From positions 1 through 64,000 of the forward strand of contig CAWGQZ010000065.1 in the NCBI GenBank assembly GCA_963824805.1: a stretch of DNA of 64,000 bases, read 5' to 3'. How positions within the stretch are numbered: position 1 is the first letter of the stretch; each line of letters opens with the position of its first letter. The position numbers were made by a program, and so were the translations under genes. The stretch is from DATBAT01 sp963824805 (GTDB taxonomy: Bacteria; Acidobacteriota; Terriglobia; Terriglobales; Acidobacteriaceae). The notes under the pieces were generated by a model, which saw only the letters and a program-made list of their open reading frames with translations, had not been told where the DNA came from and ran no database searches. This document shows, in pieces, positions 1 to 8,990 of the stretch.

Positions 1-303
1 GTATGAATGTGCTTTGTTGCATGATTTGAAAAACAGTTAAAAATATGTCATAAATTTGGCAAATTGTATAGATTATGCTATTTATTTCACAAATATAATG
101 TTAAAACGTTAACAAAAAGCGATTTACGGAATCATGTAACAAAGCACATGAATGGTAAAGTATAATCAAGATATGAAAAAAGAAATAAAGAATTAGCTTT
201 GTCGATATAGCATTCTCACTCTTGTTTAATCATATATAGAAAAATAATTTCGAGATAACCCTAAGTATTAATCATATGAATATTTAGTAGTTTACATATA
301 AAA
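1..303. other. AT-rich spacer before the ligase gene
   Basis: No gene is visible here. The stretch is extremely AT-rich and full of short A and T runs, like the other spacers of the archaeal part. The only open frame is on the minus strand, antisense to the start of the ligase gene, and has no recognisable protein character. An in-frame stop lies at 277-279, so the ligase cannot start further upstream. Confidence 0.5.
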
Positions 304-2154
304 TTGCATGATAATGACATCAAATTATCGTATTTTTCAGCTTTTGCAGAAACATGTGAAGCAATTCGAGTAACACAGAGTAAAAATAAAAAGGTCGATT
401 TAATCTCACAGTATATTTCAGATTTGAATGAAGATTCTTTATATATTGCGGTTTTATTTTTATCTGGCAAAGTTTTTCCAAGAGGATCACCATACAATCT
501 AAATATAGGATTTAGAACAATATTGCAATCTCTACTTGAAATTTCTAATTTAAATTATTCTGATATTAAGAGAATTCATTTAGCACATGGCGATATTGGC
601 GCCATAGCAGAATATGCAATATCCAAAAAACAAGTAGTGACACTTTTTAACCATTTTGAAAATAAAGAAGAACAATTATCGTTAATCGATATATATATTC
701 GATTTAAAAAAATATCAAAGCTAAGTGGTCCTCGTTCTAATAATGATAAAAAAGTTCTTTTAAAAGGATTATTAATCAGATGCTCCCCAATAGAATCAAA
801 ATACATTATCAAAATAATAACCAATGAAATGCGAATTGGATCCTACGAAGGTCTTGTCGAATTAGCCATTTCAAAAGCATTTGATAAAGATATTAAAAGT
901 GTTAGGAAAGCGATTCTTGTTTCAGGAAATATTGCAAATGTGGCTTTATTATCAAAGAGAAATTCATTAAATACAGTCACAGTCGACCCATTTGTACCTA
1001 TGAGTTTTATGTTGGCAGATGTAATGTTTACGGCAAAAGAGATAATCAAATATTATGAAAAACCACTAATCTGCGAATACAAATACGATGGTATTAGAGT
1101 ACAAATGCACAAATTTGGAAATCAATGTAAAATTTTCTCTCGAAACCTTGCAGATATATCATACGCATTTCCCGAATTGATAGATTCTGCCTTACAAATT
1201 AGACAATGCAGGAAAAATGAAGATATAAAGCAGGAAAAAGAATTTCAACAGAGTAATGAAAATAACGAAAACGGAATTGATAAAACCGATGTCGATTTTA
1301 TTTTAGATGGCGAATTAATAGCATTTAAAAATAACAAACCTTTACACTTTCAAGAATTACAAAAACGACTAAGGAAAAAAATAATGTCAGAGGATATTTT
1401 AACAGAAATACCAGTATGTTACATTGTATACGACATAATGTTCTATGAAAAGAATCTAGTAATCAGCGAAACACTTGAAAATAGGAAAAAGTTATTATCA
1501 CAATTTTTATATAAAGATTCAAAAATAATCAATACTCATAGTGATATTATTACATCTATACAAGAAATAAACGCTAATTTTAAAAAAAGTAAAGACAATG
1601 GTCATGAAGGCTTGGTAATTAAAGATCCTTTATCACAGTATCATCCTGGAAAAAGAGGAAGGTATTGGATAAAACTAAAGGAAGAATTAGACACAATTGA
1701 CACTGTAATAGTGATGGCAGAATATGGTCATGGAAAGAGAGCAGGTACACTTTCAGACTATACACTTGCTGTAAAAGATTATGATTCAGAATCCAGTAAC
1801 GATATAAAAGTTCCAGAAGATGCCGGGCCCCTTTTTAGGAATTTAAAAATTATAGGTAAAGCCTATTCGGGTCTTTCTAACAAAGAAATTGACAATATGA
1901 CAAAAAAGTTAAAGTCCCTAATCATACAAGATGAAGGTAGTAGAATTATTGTAAAACCTGAGATAATCTTGGAGGTTTCTTTTGATACAATACAAAAAAG
2001 TAACCGACATGGAAGTGGATATGCACTACGTTTTCCAAGAATAAAAAATATCAGATATGACAAAGAACTCAATGATGTTGATTCATTAGAAAAAATAAAA
2101 GTCATTTACGAAAATCAATTTCATGTAAAAAATAAATTTGAGTATATAAAATGA
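304..2154 (+). CDS. ATP-dependent DNA ligase (archaeal/eukaryotic type I)
   Basis: This enzyme seals nicks in duplex DNA by ligase adenylation, AMP transfer to the 5' phosphate and phosphodiester formation, in replication and repair. The product is 616 residues, close to the roughly 560-600 of archaeal ligases. The N-terminal DNA-binding domain covers about 1-225. Adenylation motif I is E-Y-K-Y-D-G with the AMP-accepting lysine at K260. Motif III is LDGE at 334-337, motif IV is EGLVIKD at 435-441 and motif V is WIKLK at 455-459. The OB-fold follows. Residues about 302-331, between motifs I and III, form a charged Glu/Asn/Lys-rich insertion that probably loops out. The start is TTG at 304, because an in-frame stop lies at 277 and there is no nearby in-frame ATG. 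The gene is intact, unlike its neighbour. Codon use and family placement indicate Thaumarchaeota. Confidence 0.93.
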   Translation: MHDNDIKLSYFSAFAETCEAIRVTQSKNKKVDLISQYISDLNEDSLYIAVLFLSGKVFPRGSPYNLNIGFRTILQSLLEISNLNYSDIKRIHLAHGDIGAIAEYAISKKQVVTLFNHFENKEEQLSLIDIYIRFKKISKLSGPRSNNDKKVLLKGLLIRCSPIESKYIIKIITNEMRIGSYEGLVELAISKAFDKDIKSVRKAILVSGNIANVALLSKRNSLNTVTVDPFVPMSFMLADVMFTAKEIIKYYEKPLICEYKYDGIRVQMHKFGNQCKIFSRNLADISYAFPELIDSALQIRQCRKNEDIKQEKEFQQSNENNENGIDKTDVDFILDGELIAFKNNKPLHFQELQKRLRKKIMSEDILTEIPVCYIVYDIMFYEKNLVISETLENRKKLLSQFLYKDSKIINTHSDIITSIQEINANFKKSKDNGHEGLVIKDPLSQYHPGKRGRYWIKLKEELDTIDTVIVMAEYGHGKRAGTLSDYTLAVKDYDSESSNDIKVPEDAGPLFRNLKIIGKAYSGLSNKEIDNMTKKLKSLIIQDEGSRIIVKPEIILEVSFDTIQKSNRHGSGYALRFPRIKNIRYDKELNDVDSLEKIKVIYENQFHVKNKFEYIK

Positions 2155-2564
2155 TTTAGTTTTAAAAGCATATAATAAAATTTTTTCAAAGCTTTCATAC
2201 ATTCTCTACTTGTCCTTCTTAATCATTATGTAATTTCTTAAATAACACAGCTGAAAATCTTATAACAACATTCTTTACAAAATTTCCCTGAGCTAAAACA
2301 TTATAACGATGTATATTTTCTTCTTTACTCTGACCTTCCCGAGCTTGTTATATTATTAATAGAGCCATGACAATATTACAATCGATTTTGATATCATCAA
2401 AAATGATGTAAAAAATTAAAAGATATGGTTTTATGCTCTTTAAAAAAACAGGGCATTAATTTAATGATAGAATACACTTCAAAAAGTTTATGATTTTATA
2501 AAAAAAGAGACCCTTCATAAAATATATCCAAAGTGTTTTATCATATTTTTGTAATTAAGCCATA
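2155..2564 (+). other. AT-rich spacer, no gene seen
   Basis: These 410 bases separate the ligase from the decarboxylase remnant. Both strands are closed by frequent stops. T-rich runs just after the ligase stop, around 2180-2190, could serve as an archaeal transcription terminator, but I see no hairpin, tRNA or other structured element. Confidence 0.4.
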
Positions 2565-4317
2565 TTGATAAAAAATACTAGTGATAAAACGATTGGAGAT
2601 TATCTAATTGATAAATTCTATGATTATGGTGTTCATCATATTTTTGGAGTTCCAGGTGATTATGTATTAGGATTTTATCAGCAATTAAGTCAATCAAATA
2701 AAGTAAAAATTATAAATTCATGCGATGAGCAGGGAGCAGGTTTCGCAGCAGATGCTTATGCTCGGATTAAGGGAATAGGTGCGGTATGCGTGACTTATTG
2801 CGTTGGAGGTTTAAAAGTTGTTAATGCTACCGCACAGGCATTTGCAGAAGAATCTCCACTTGTAATAATATCTGGGGCTCCAGGAATTAAAGAACGCCTA
2901 AAGAATCCACTTCTTCATCATAAAGTTAAAGATTATGATACTCAGAAAAAGATTTTTGAAAATATAACAATAGATTCTGTCATATTGGATAATCCGCAAA
3001 CAGCTGTACAAGATATTAATCGTGTATTATCATATGGTAACATATTATAAAAAACCAGTATATATAGAACTGCCTCGGGATATGACAATGCTAAATGTTG
3101 ATTTTAATTATCAAAATAATATCGTTACCAAAGATAATAATATGTTTATCGATAATGAAATAAAAGAGCAATCCAACAAGAAGAATTATCTAAATTCTAA
3201 TGATATGAAAAAAGCAACAGATGAAGCAATAATAATGATCAATTCTTCAAAAACACCTCTAATTGTAGCCGGAATAGAAATTCAAAGGTTCAAGTTACAA
3301 AAAAAATTGCTTGAATTAATTGATAAAACAAATATTCCTTTTGTATCAACGATATTAAGCAAATCTGTATTAAGTGAAAATCATCCGCTATTTCTTGGCG
3401 TATATGAAGGAGATATAGGGATAGATTCAGTGCGTAAGTAAGTTGAATCTAGTGATTGTTTGCTCTTACTTGGAGCACCTATAACTGAAACAGATTTTAG
3501 TATGACTTCTACACCAATAAATCAATCAAATTGCATCAAAGTAACAAGTGAAGACCTTCTTGTCAAACATCATAAATTCGAAAAAGTATGCCTTCAAGAT
3601 TTTGTAGAAGCTTTGATAAAATCACCTTTAACAAAAAGAGATCTAAATTTAAAAGCATTTAACATAATCAATAAAAAAAAATTAAAAAATAATAATCAAT
3701 CTTTAAAAGAGACACAGCAAGACATGTATTTTACAAATGATAGAAAAATAACTATTAAATATTTATTTGACAGGTTTAATTTTTTTATACCCGATAAATC
3801 AATTGTTATAGCTGATACAGGGGATTCATTATTCGGAGCTCTTGAATTAAATATTCAAAATCAAACAGAATTTCTAGATTCTGCTCACTATCTTTCAATG
3901 GGTTTTGCAGTTCCAGCAAGTTTAGAGCGCAACTAGCCAATCCCTCTTTACGCCCTATTGTAATAGTAGGAGATGGTGCTTTTCAAATGACAGGTATGGA
4001 AATATCCACTATTGCAAGATTTAAGACTAAATCCAATCATCGTCATATTGAATAATAAAGGTTACGGTATGGAACGACAGTTATTAGATCAATCATTTAA
4101 TGATATATTACCTTGGAATTATAGTCTTCTACCAAATATAATAGGGCAAGGTAAAAGATTCTTAATAGAAACTGAAGGACATTTGGATGAAACATTAAAA
4201 GAAATAGAAAAGAAATATTCCCAAGAGATTTGTATACTTGATATACGATTAGATATAAATGATGCTTCAAATGCAATACATAGGCTTACAAAAGATATGC
4301 GTAAAAAAATAAAATGA
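2565..4317 (+). pseudogene. Broken thiamine-diphosphate 2-keto-acid decarboxylase (pyruvate/indolepyruvate decarboxylase family)
   Basis: Four open segments together spell one enzyme of about 580 residues that would non-oxidatively decarboxylate a 2-oxo acid to an aldehyde. The N-terminal part has the cofactor-activating glutamate in SCDEQGAGFAADAYAR and the paired histidines of this family in LLHHKV. The C-terminal part has the ThDP/Mg motif, GDGAFQMTG followed by ILNNKGYG. Four lesions separate the segments: an extra G at 3036/3037 between VLSY and VTYYKKPVYIELPRD; an in-frame TAA at 3439-3441 where VRKYVESSD is expected; a missing base near 3925 before ANPSLRPIVIVGDG; and an extra A near 4023 before RLNPIIVIL. 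TTG at 2565 is the likely start. This is either a decayed gene or several sequencing indels, and indels elsewhere in the window keep the second option open. The exact substrate cannot be read from the sequence. Confidence 0.85.
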
Positions 4318-5213
4318 TAAAAATAATAAAGAAATAGAAAAAATTTGCACACTGCAATATTTCAATACGATAAAAGATATTGAGTTACTCTATTAAAATA
4401 AATTACAAATACAATTTTAATATTCTTTACTTCAAAGATTTGATATCAATCTATTATGGACCCATTTGATTTGTGCTATATGAAATAAAAATTTTAATAT
4501 ATTTTTTAGATAAGAGAATTGATGTAAATTAGGGTATTTTTTTATTCCAATATATTCTTATTATAATTGGAAATAAAACCCAATATTATAAAATTCATAA
4601 TAAACAATGTGTTGATATAATAAAGTGTAAAACGATGATCCAGTTTTTGGTTCTGTTAAACAAAGGTCGTTATCAAGGTAAAAGGGAAGGGCAAAACACG
4701 GAACTAGTCTATAATATCCACTCTATCAGTATATGGACCAATATAAAATAAGAAGATTTTTTATGGTATTGAGAGTACAAGAAAATAAGTAATAGAATAA
4801 TCCTTCCTCAAGTCTCTTTTTTGCTAAATATAATTATGAAATAAACATGGTTGTTATTAAAAGGTATAGACTTTAAATAAATATAAAAAATATTATTTTA
4901 TTTAGAAATTTAATAAGTTGTTTATAATTTTTTATTTAATGAACTAATAGGTAATGTCAATATAATAAAATTAAAGAATAAAGATTAAATTGGTTCAAAT
5001 TAAATGCCAAAGAATTTTATTCCTTTTTAATTTAATTATTGCTCAATTGTAGAAGAATTTCAAAATTCACAGAAAAGATATATATTCATAAATTTACAAA
5101 TTCTTTAATAAAATCAATAAATAGAAGGAATAAATAAAAGTATAAAACTCTGTTTTCAGAAAAATTTCTGCCCTTACTTTATAACTATTTTGTTTATTAT
5201 AGAAGAGCACATT
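4318..5213. other. Long AT-rich spacer, no gene seen
   Basis: About 900 bases without a credible reading frame on either strand. The base composition is extreme and dominated by A/T runs. I looked for tRNA cloverleafs, inverted repeats with T-tracts and conserved protein fragments and saw none. Long spacers of this kind fit large-genome soil Nitrososphaerales better than compact marine thaumarchaea, which is an inference. Confidence 0.4.
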
Positions 5214-5520
5214 TTAAACTCTAAACTTGTCGATACCAGGAAAAGCACTAACATCGTTGATTTTAAATATCTTCCACTTTTGGCTCCGGTATTCTATTAT
5301 TTAGCATAGATGGCATTAATTTGCTGCTTACAAATTTATTCAGATCCTCTTCTGATTCCCAGACATCATCTACGTGAACGGTATTACCAGTATCATCGAA
5401 TGCTGCAGAATGAAATATTGCCCCGGCAGGATGGTTGTGTTCCCAGTCTATCTCTTTCCTTAAACTTTCATACATTTGTTTTGTTATATTATTTCCTGTA
5501 AAAATAACCAAAATTGACAA
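5214..5520 (-). pseudogene. Small ABM-like (dimeric alpha+beta barrel) protein, frameshifted near its C-terminus
   Basis: The uninterrupted frame from the ATG at 5520 gives 85 residues. It contains an alpha+beta barrel-like layout and the stretch VHVDDVWESEEDL, typical of small ABM/YgiN-like proteins that act as heme-degrading or quinol monooxygenases or have no known reaction. The frame ends at 5263. An extra base at 5271 (C on the plus strand) explains this: after its removal the protein continues as IFKINDVSAFPGIDKFRV and stops at 5214-5216, giving about 101 residues, the usual family length. No catalytic residue can be assigned. It stands alone between two gene-poor spacers. The disruption may be real or a sequencing indel. 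Confidence 0.6.
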
Positions 5521-5682
5521 TATTATTTATATTATTCTAGAATATTTAAGATTTGAAATTGATTTATTTTGCTAAATATTTCTTCTAATGCTATGAGGAG
5601 AGACCTACCAGCAACAAAATACCGGTTGTATATAAAAGACGTTTAAACATAACTAACTGACAAAGTATATACTATCTTCTAG

Positions 5683-5862
5683 GTATTTTATAACACAGGT
5701 AATTTCGGCATTTCCATTATATCGGCTAAAATAGATGCTCATGTTCGTTTTGTAATTTCTATATACAAGTTAAAACTCAAGGATGTTATCGATATAGAAG
5801 ATGTGAAAGAGGCAAAAGAATTTTATTTAAAAACATTAGGAATATTTGTTTATTCTTATTGA
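5683..5862 (+). pseudogene. Possible remnant of an archaeal MCM-like C-terminus
   Basis: A 59-codon open stretch with no start codon ends at TGA 5860-5862. Its tail reads LKLKDVIDIEDVKEAKEF, preceded by DAHVRFVISIYK. This loosely resembles the C-terminal helical region of archaeal MCM helicases, where a 'lid-helix, D-x-V-x-x-E-D-x-x-x-A' pattern is common. No Walker motifs or upstream MCM domains are visible, so at best this is a fragment. The resemblance is from memory and is weak. It may be a chance open frame in AT-rich DNA. Confidence 0.2.
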
Positions 5863-6175
5863 AAGATCCGCCATAATCACTTGAATTTTTAATATTATCC
5901 TTTATATGGTATCGTCAATAATTATGAAAGGTAGTATCTAGTTTATTCTGCAATGTTTTTTACATTATAAATAGCTTTTTCAATGTAACCTAATACCTTC
6001 TGTTTTTATTTTTTTATTAAGATAAATGATTATAATTTTAATTTTGTAAATCGTATACTAATAAACATTATGCTATATGTTTAAATAGCATATGTATTTT
6101 GTAAATATAATATTTATTTTGTAATATATATACAAATCTTGCATATATATTTACTTATTTTACATATTTTTTAGA

Positions 6176-6190
6176 TATACTTATATAGAT
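6176..6190 (+). promoter_or_regulatory. Candidate archaeal TATA box (box A) for the Cys-rich gene
   Basis: The sequence TATACTTATATAG, ending about 26 bases before the ATG at 6214, matches the position and composition of an archaeal TATA box for a leaderless mRNA. In such AT-rich surroundings the composition alone means little, so the spacing is the main support. Confidence 0.3.
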
Positions 6191-6213
6191 TATTGAATAT
6201 ACAAAATAGGAAT

Positions 6214-6513
6214 ATGAATAATACAACTACCTCTATGTTAAAAAATCAACAATACTTAACTTGCATTGAAGACTGCAACGACTGTGCAATGGCCTGTGAA
6301 GCTTGTTTACAATTCATGACAATGTCAGACACTCAAATGATGGGAATGATGGGCAGATGTATGATGATGTGCAGAGATTGTGCAGATATGTGCAGAATGG
6401 CTTCCATGATGATAGCAATGGCCGCGACGTTTCACCCCGAGCTTTCAGACGACCCGCGCGTGCATAGATTGTTCCTGGATCTGGTCGAAAATGGAACTCC
6501 CTTCGCCAAATAG
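6214..6513 (+). CDS. Chimeric frame: truncated four-helix-bundle Cys/Met-rich protein (DUF326-like) fused to a foreign C-terminus
   Basis: The first ~70 residues carry nine cysteines in the spacing C-x3-C-x2-C-x3-C-x2-C (17-31) and C-x3-C-x2-C-x3-C (49-60), plus many methionines. This is the first half of a DUF326/Csp-like four-helix bundle thought to store or buffer copper(I). Family members continue with two more Cys-rich helices. Here, after SMMIAMA, the frame enters GC-rich DNA and ends in about 35 residues (TFHPELSDDPRVHRLFLDLV) with no cysteine. That tail has acidobacterial codon use and is probably the C-terminus of an unrelated bacterial gene joined in frame by chance. ATG 6214 is preferred to the in-frame TTG at 6193 because of the TATA spacing. 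The N-terminal assignment is firm; the whole product is unlikely to be natural. Confidence 0.7.
   Translation: MNNTTTSMLKNQQYLTCIEDCNDCAMACEACLQFMTMSDTQMMGMMGRCMMMCRDCADMCRMASMMIAMAATFHPELSDDPRVHRLFLDLVENGTPFAK
6410..6425. other. Abrupt compositional and taxonomic junction
   Basis: Left of about 6,420 codons end mainly in A or T and the DNA is thaumarchaeal in content. Immediately right of it the DNA becomes GC-rich, with acidobacterial genes for the remaining 57.6 kb. The switch takes place within a few bases and inside a reading frame. No repeat, tRNA, integrase or insertion-sequence end is seen at the join. Confidence 0.85.
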
Positions 6514-6587
6514 AAGCTCAGCGCTTGGCACTCGATTTCCCCTGCCTTCTTACAATTTTCTCCCGAACTGCTTAGAATTGCGCCCTT

Positions 6588-7571
6588 ATGAGACACATCC
6601 TGGTCACTGGAGCCACCGGCAAGGTCGGGCGCAATTTCATTGGCGGTATTTTGCAATCGAAGGAGCATCAGGACACCAAAATCCGAGCACTCTGCCACAA
6701 TCGCTTGTTTGAACCACAAGACCGCGTCGACGTGGTGCGCGGAAACATCGCTGCACGGCCGGTAGTGCAAAGGGCATTGCAGGGCATCACTCACGTAGTG
6801 CACTGTGCGACTTGCAAAGAAACTCCAGAAGATGCCATGGACGTTTCAGTCAAGGGATTGTTCTGGCTGCTCGAGGAATGCCGCATCAGTCCGACCTTTC
6901 AGCAATTCATTCTTATTGGCGGTGATTGCTCGGTGGGACATTTCTTCTATCCCCATGGGGCTCCGGTGACTGAGCAGCAGAAGCATACGGCGTATCCCGG
7001 GTGTTACGCTCTGTCGAAAGTTCTGGAAGAAGTAATGCTGGAGCAGTACTACATTCAATACGATTTGAATGGCTGCTGTCTGCGCGCTCCCTGGATCATG
7101 GAGAAAGATGATTTCAAGTTCACGCTTTCCTTTGGCGAAGACGTGTTTGGCGGACCCCGCTGGCGCGATTTGGTCAATGTTGCCGACGCCGATCTCTATC
7201 AAAGAAACAGCACCGTGCCGCTGATGCTTGATCGTAATGGGATGTCGATTAAGCGCAATTTTGTGCATGTGACTGATCTGGTAAGCGCCATGCTGCGAGC
7301 TCTGGACCACCCCAAGGCACAACAACAGACATTCAACATTGCGATGAATGAGCCGGTTGACTACTCGCAAGTCGCGGATTACCTGCGGAAGACGCGGAAT
7401 CTTGCTTCGATTGAGATCAGAACTCCCTATTTCTCAACCTGGCTCGACAATACCAAGGCAAAGCTTTTATTGGAGTGGGAGCCGCGCTTTGATTTATTGC
7501 GTCTGATCGAAGAGGCATGGAACTACCAAAGAAGCCCAAATGATCCACGCACGATTTGGTATCCGGGATAA
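6588..7571 (+). CDS. NAD(P)-dependent epimerase/dehydratase (extended SDR)
   Basis: A 327-residue extended short-chain dehydrogenase/reductase acting in the cytoplasm, probably on a nucleotide sugar or related substrate. The N-terminal Rossmann motif is G-A-T-G-K-V-G at 8-14. The catalytic Tyr-Lys pair is Y140-x3-K144 in YALSK. A C-terminal substrate-binding part holds RNFVHVTDLVSAMLRAL, the usual second half of the fold. It is the first complete gene of the bacterial part, starting 74 bases after the chimeric frame. ATG 6588 begins directly before the beta strand RHILVTG, so the start is well placed. The exact substrate cannot be inferred, and the neighbourhood has no sugar-pathway operon. 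Confidence 0.85.
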   Translation: MRHILVTGATGKVGRNFIGGILQSKEHQDTKIRALCHNRLFEPQDRVDVVRGNIAARPVVQRALQGITHVVHCATCKETPEDAMDVSVKGLFWLLEECRISPTFQQFILIGGDCSVGHFFYPHGAPVTEQQKHTAYPGCYALSKVLEEVMLEQYYIQYDLNGCCLRAPWIMEKDDFKFTLSFGEDVFGGPRWRDLVNVADADLYQRNSTVPLMLDRNGMSIKRNFVHVTDLVSAMLRALDHPKAQQQTFNIAMNEPVDYSQVADYLRKTRNLASIEIRTPYFSTWLDNTKAKLLLEWEPRFDLLRLIEEAWNYQRSPNDPRTIWYPG

Positions 7572-7764
7572 AGTTTTCGGTTGGTCTTTGATGGGTGATT
7601 TCCTCGACCGTGCGATTAGAGAATTGCTTCGCTATGTTGCTCTCACTACAGTAACTTCCGGATGGTATCCCGCAATACGAAAGGTTACTTTTGGGGAGAT
7701 CATACGAGGAAGCGTGATTCCTTTAACCCGCCTTTTGTTTGTTCGGCGGTGTTCTGAACCAGGC

Positions 7765-7938
7765 ATGAAAGAGCGATCCGAAGAACTCCGACGAGACATC
7801 GCCCTCCTTCAGGAGTTAGCTCAGACTCTGAGGAATGAAGCGAGAAGTCTGATTGAACGCTCCCAGGATCTTGGGAGAGAGATTGAGAAGCGAATCGTGC
7901 TGGATCCTCGAAAGTCTTCCAGGGACGATGCGGCCTGA
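7765..7938 (+). CDS. Small predicted coiled-coil protein of unknown function
   Basis: A 57-residue frame begins at ATG 7765 and is almost entirely a charged amphipathic helix (KERSEELRRDIALLQELAQ and onwards), with leucine/isoleucine spacing typical of a coiled coil. The same frame is open upstream to 7540, but that part shows no protein character. I do not recognise a family. It could be a real small protein or a chance open frame in GC-rich DNA. Confidence 0.35.
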   Translation: MKERSEELRRDIALLQELAQTLRNEARSLIERSQDLGREIEKRIVLDPRKSSRDDAA

Positions 7939-8075
7939 AGTAATTAACACAGAGGGCCTTTCTGCCTCGGGTGAATCCCGCAGAAGTGGCGGGGAAATTA
8001 CACCATAGACCTGATCGAACCGCTCTCTTGGGCCAGATATTCTTCAATTCAATCTGTACCCCCAAATGAGCATTG

Positions 8076-8105
8076 GCCCGCTGCCCCCTCGGCGGGCCTT
8101 TTTTT
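8076..8105 (+). terminator. Rho-independent terminator
   Basis: A seven-base perfect stem, GGCCCGC (8076-8082) with GCGGGCC (8093-8099), encloses a ten-base loop and is followed by six T residues at 8100-8105. This is a textbook intrinsic terminator for plus-strand transcription. It probably ends the transcript of the SDR and the small downstream frame. Confidence 0.75.
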
Positions 8106-8924
8106 AGCCACCAATTGGTTGAAATCGGCGCTCTTGAGGAAGCCAATTCTTCCATTCGAAAGTCCTTCCCGCTGGATGCTTCCAAGCTCGTCAAAAATCT
8201 TGGCCCGGTAGCTGCGGATCAGAAGTACTTTCTTGTCGTTGTCCTTCTGAAACTGGATGATTCCGGAATCAGCGGTGTGTCTACGACCTCGGTGGGAAAG
8301 CTGTCGAATGGAGACCACCCTACCAGACGGGCTTCGGCTGGCCGTCCGTTCTCCCGCCGCTACATTAAGGGGTCGCGACAGGTCTCGGCACAAGGAGAAT
8401 TCCCGCTGCACGACGACATGCCGGGAAATTGCAATGTAGTTCGATACCCTGAATGAGCCTCGGTGATTATCCTATCGCTGTATTTTTTGATGCAATCTTC
8501 AGATTGCGGTGCGAAGATCAAGCTTCGGAACGGCCGGAGCTCGAGGGAGCACCTCAAACATTTGCTCTCGGAGACCACTGGCCGGGTTTATTTATTCGTT
8601 GCGTCGAGGATTTTCGTTTTGCCAATCTGCCTCTTGCATCGTTGGTCAATGAAAACGAGACAGGATCTTGACGCTGGCCTTACAGATTCATTAGCCTGCG
8701 ACCGGGCCGACTCAGGGTAATTACGTCCGGACAAACGCATCCCGGCCGGTCGGTTTTTGCATATTGAAAGCCCAAAACACGTTCGATCCGCAATTTATTG
8801 CGCCAAGTACGCAAACTATTTTCTAGTTAGGTTCAAAATTTGACGAACCCACGCGAGGAGTTAGCCGGGCGGTGCTCACCTTAGGATCCTTATCTGGCCT
8901 AAATCCTTCCCAGGCAGCAACTCT
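8106..8924. other. Gene-poor GC-rich stretch of unclear content
   Basis: About 800 bases with several open frames on both strands (for example 8073-8456 plus and 8049-8411 minus), none with family resemblance or a convincing start. Positions 8699-8705 (CGACCGG) can pair with 8746-8752 (CCGGTCG), followed by GTTTTT, a possible large-loop terminator. With so many indels elsewhere in the window a degraded or frameshifted gene is possible, but none can be reconstructed. Confidence 0.35.
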
Positions 8925-8948
8925 AAGTAGATGTAAGTACATCTACTT
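8925..8948. promoter_or_regulatory. Perfect 10-bp dyad upstream of the propeller lipoprotein
   Basis: AAGTAGATGT (8925-8934) and its exact reverse complement (8939-8948) flank the four bases AAGT. The dyad lies 42 bases before the ATG at 8991 and has no following T-tract. An operator or a 5'-leader hairpin is therefore more likely than a terminator. No regulator is encoded beside it. Confidence 0.45.
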
Positions 8949-8990
8949 GTCGGTCTCAGAACATTGGTACATTAGAGGTATTTCAAAACC

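Larger units (their letters stand above)
5521..6213. other. AT-rich spacer upstream of the Cys-rich gene
   Basis: Mostly non-coding. It holds one possible gene remnant (5683-5862, listed separately) and, at its right end, a TATA-like stretch around 6176-6188. That lies about 26 bases before the ATG at 6214, the distance expected for an archaeal promoter of a leaderless transcript. Nothing else is recognisable. Confidence 0.4.

Noticed and set aside
6193..6213. TTG 6193 as the start of the Cys-rich protein
   Set aside because: ATG 6214 lies at the right distance from the TATA-like stretch, and the extra seven residues are not typical of the family.
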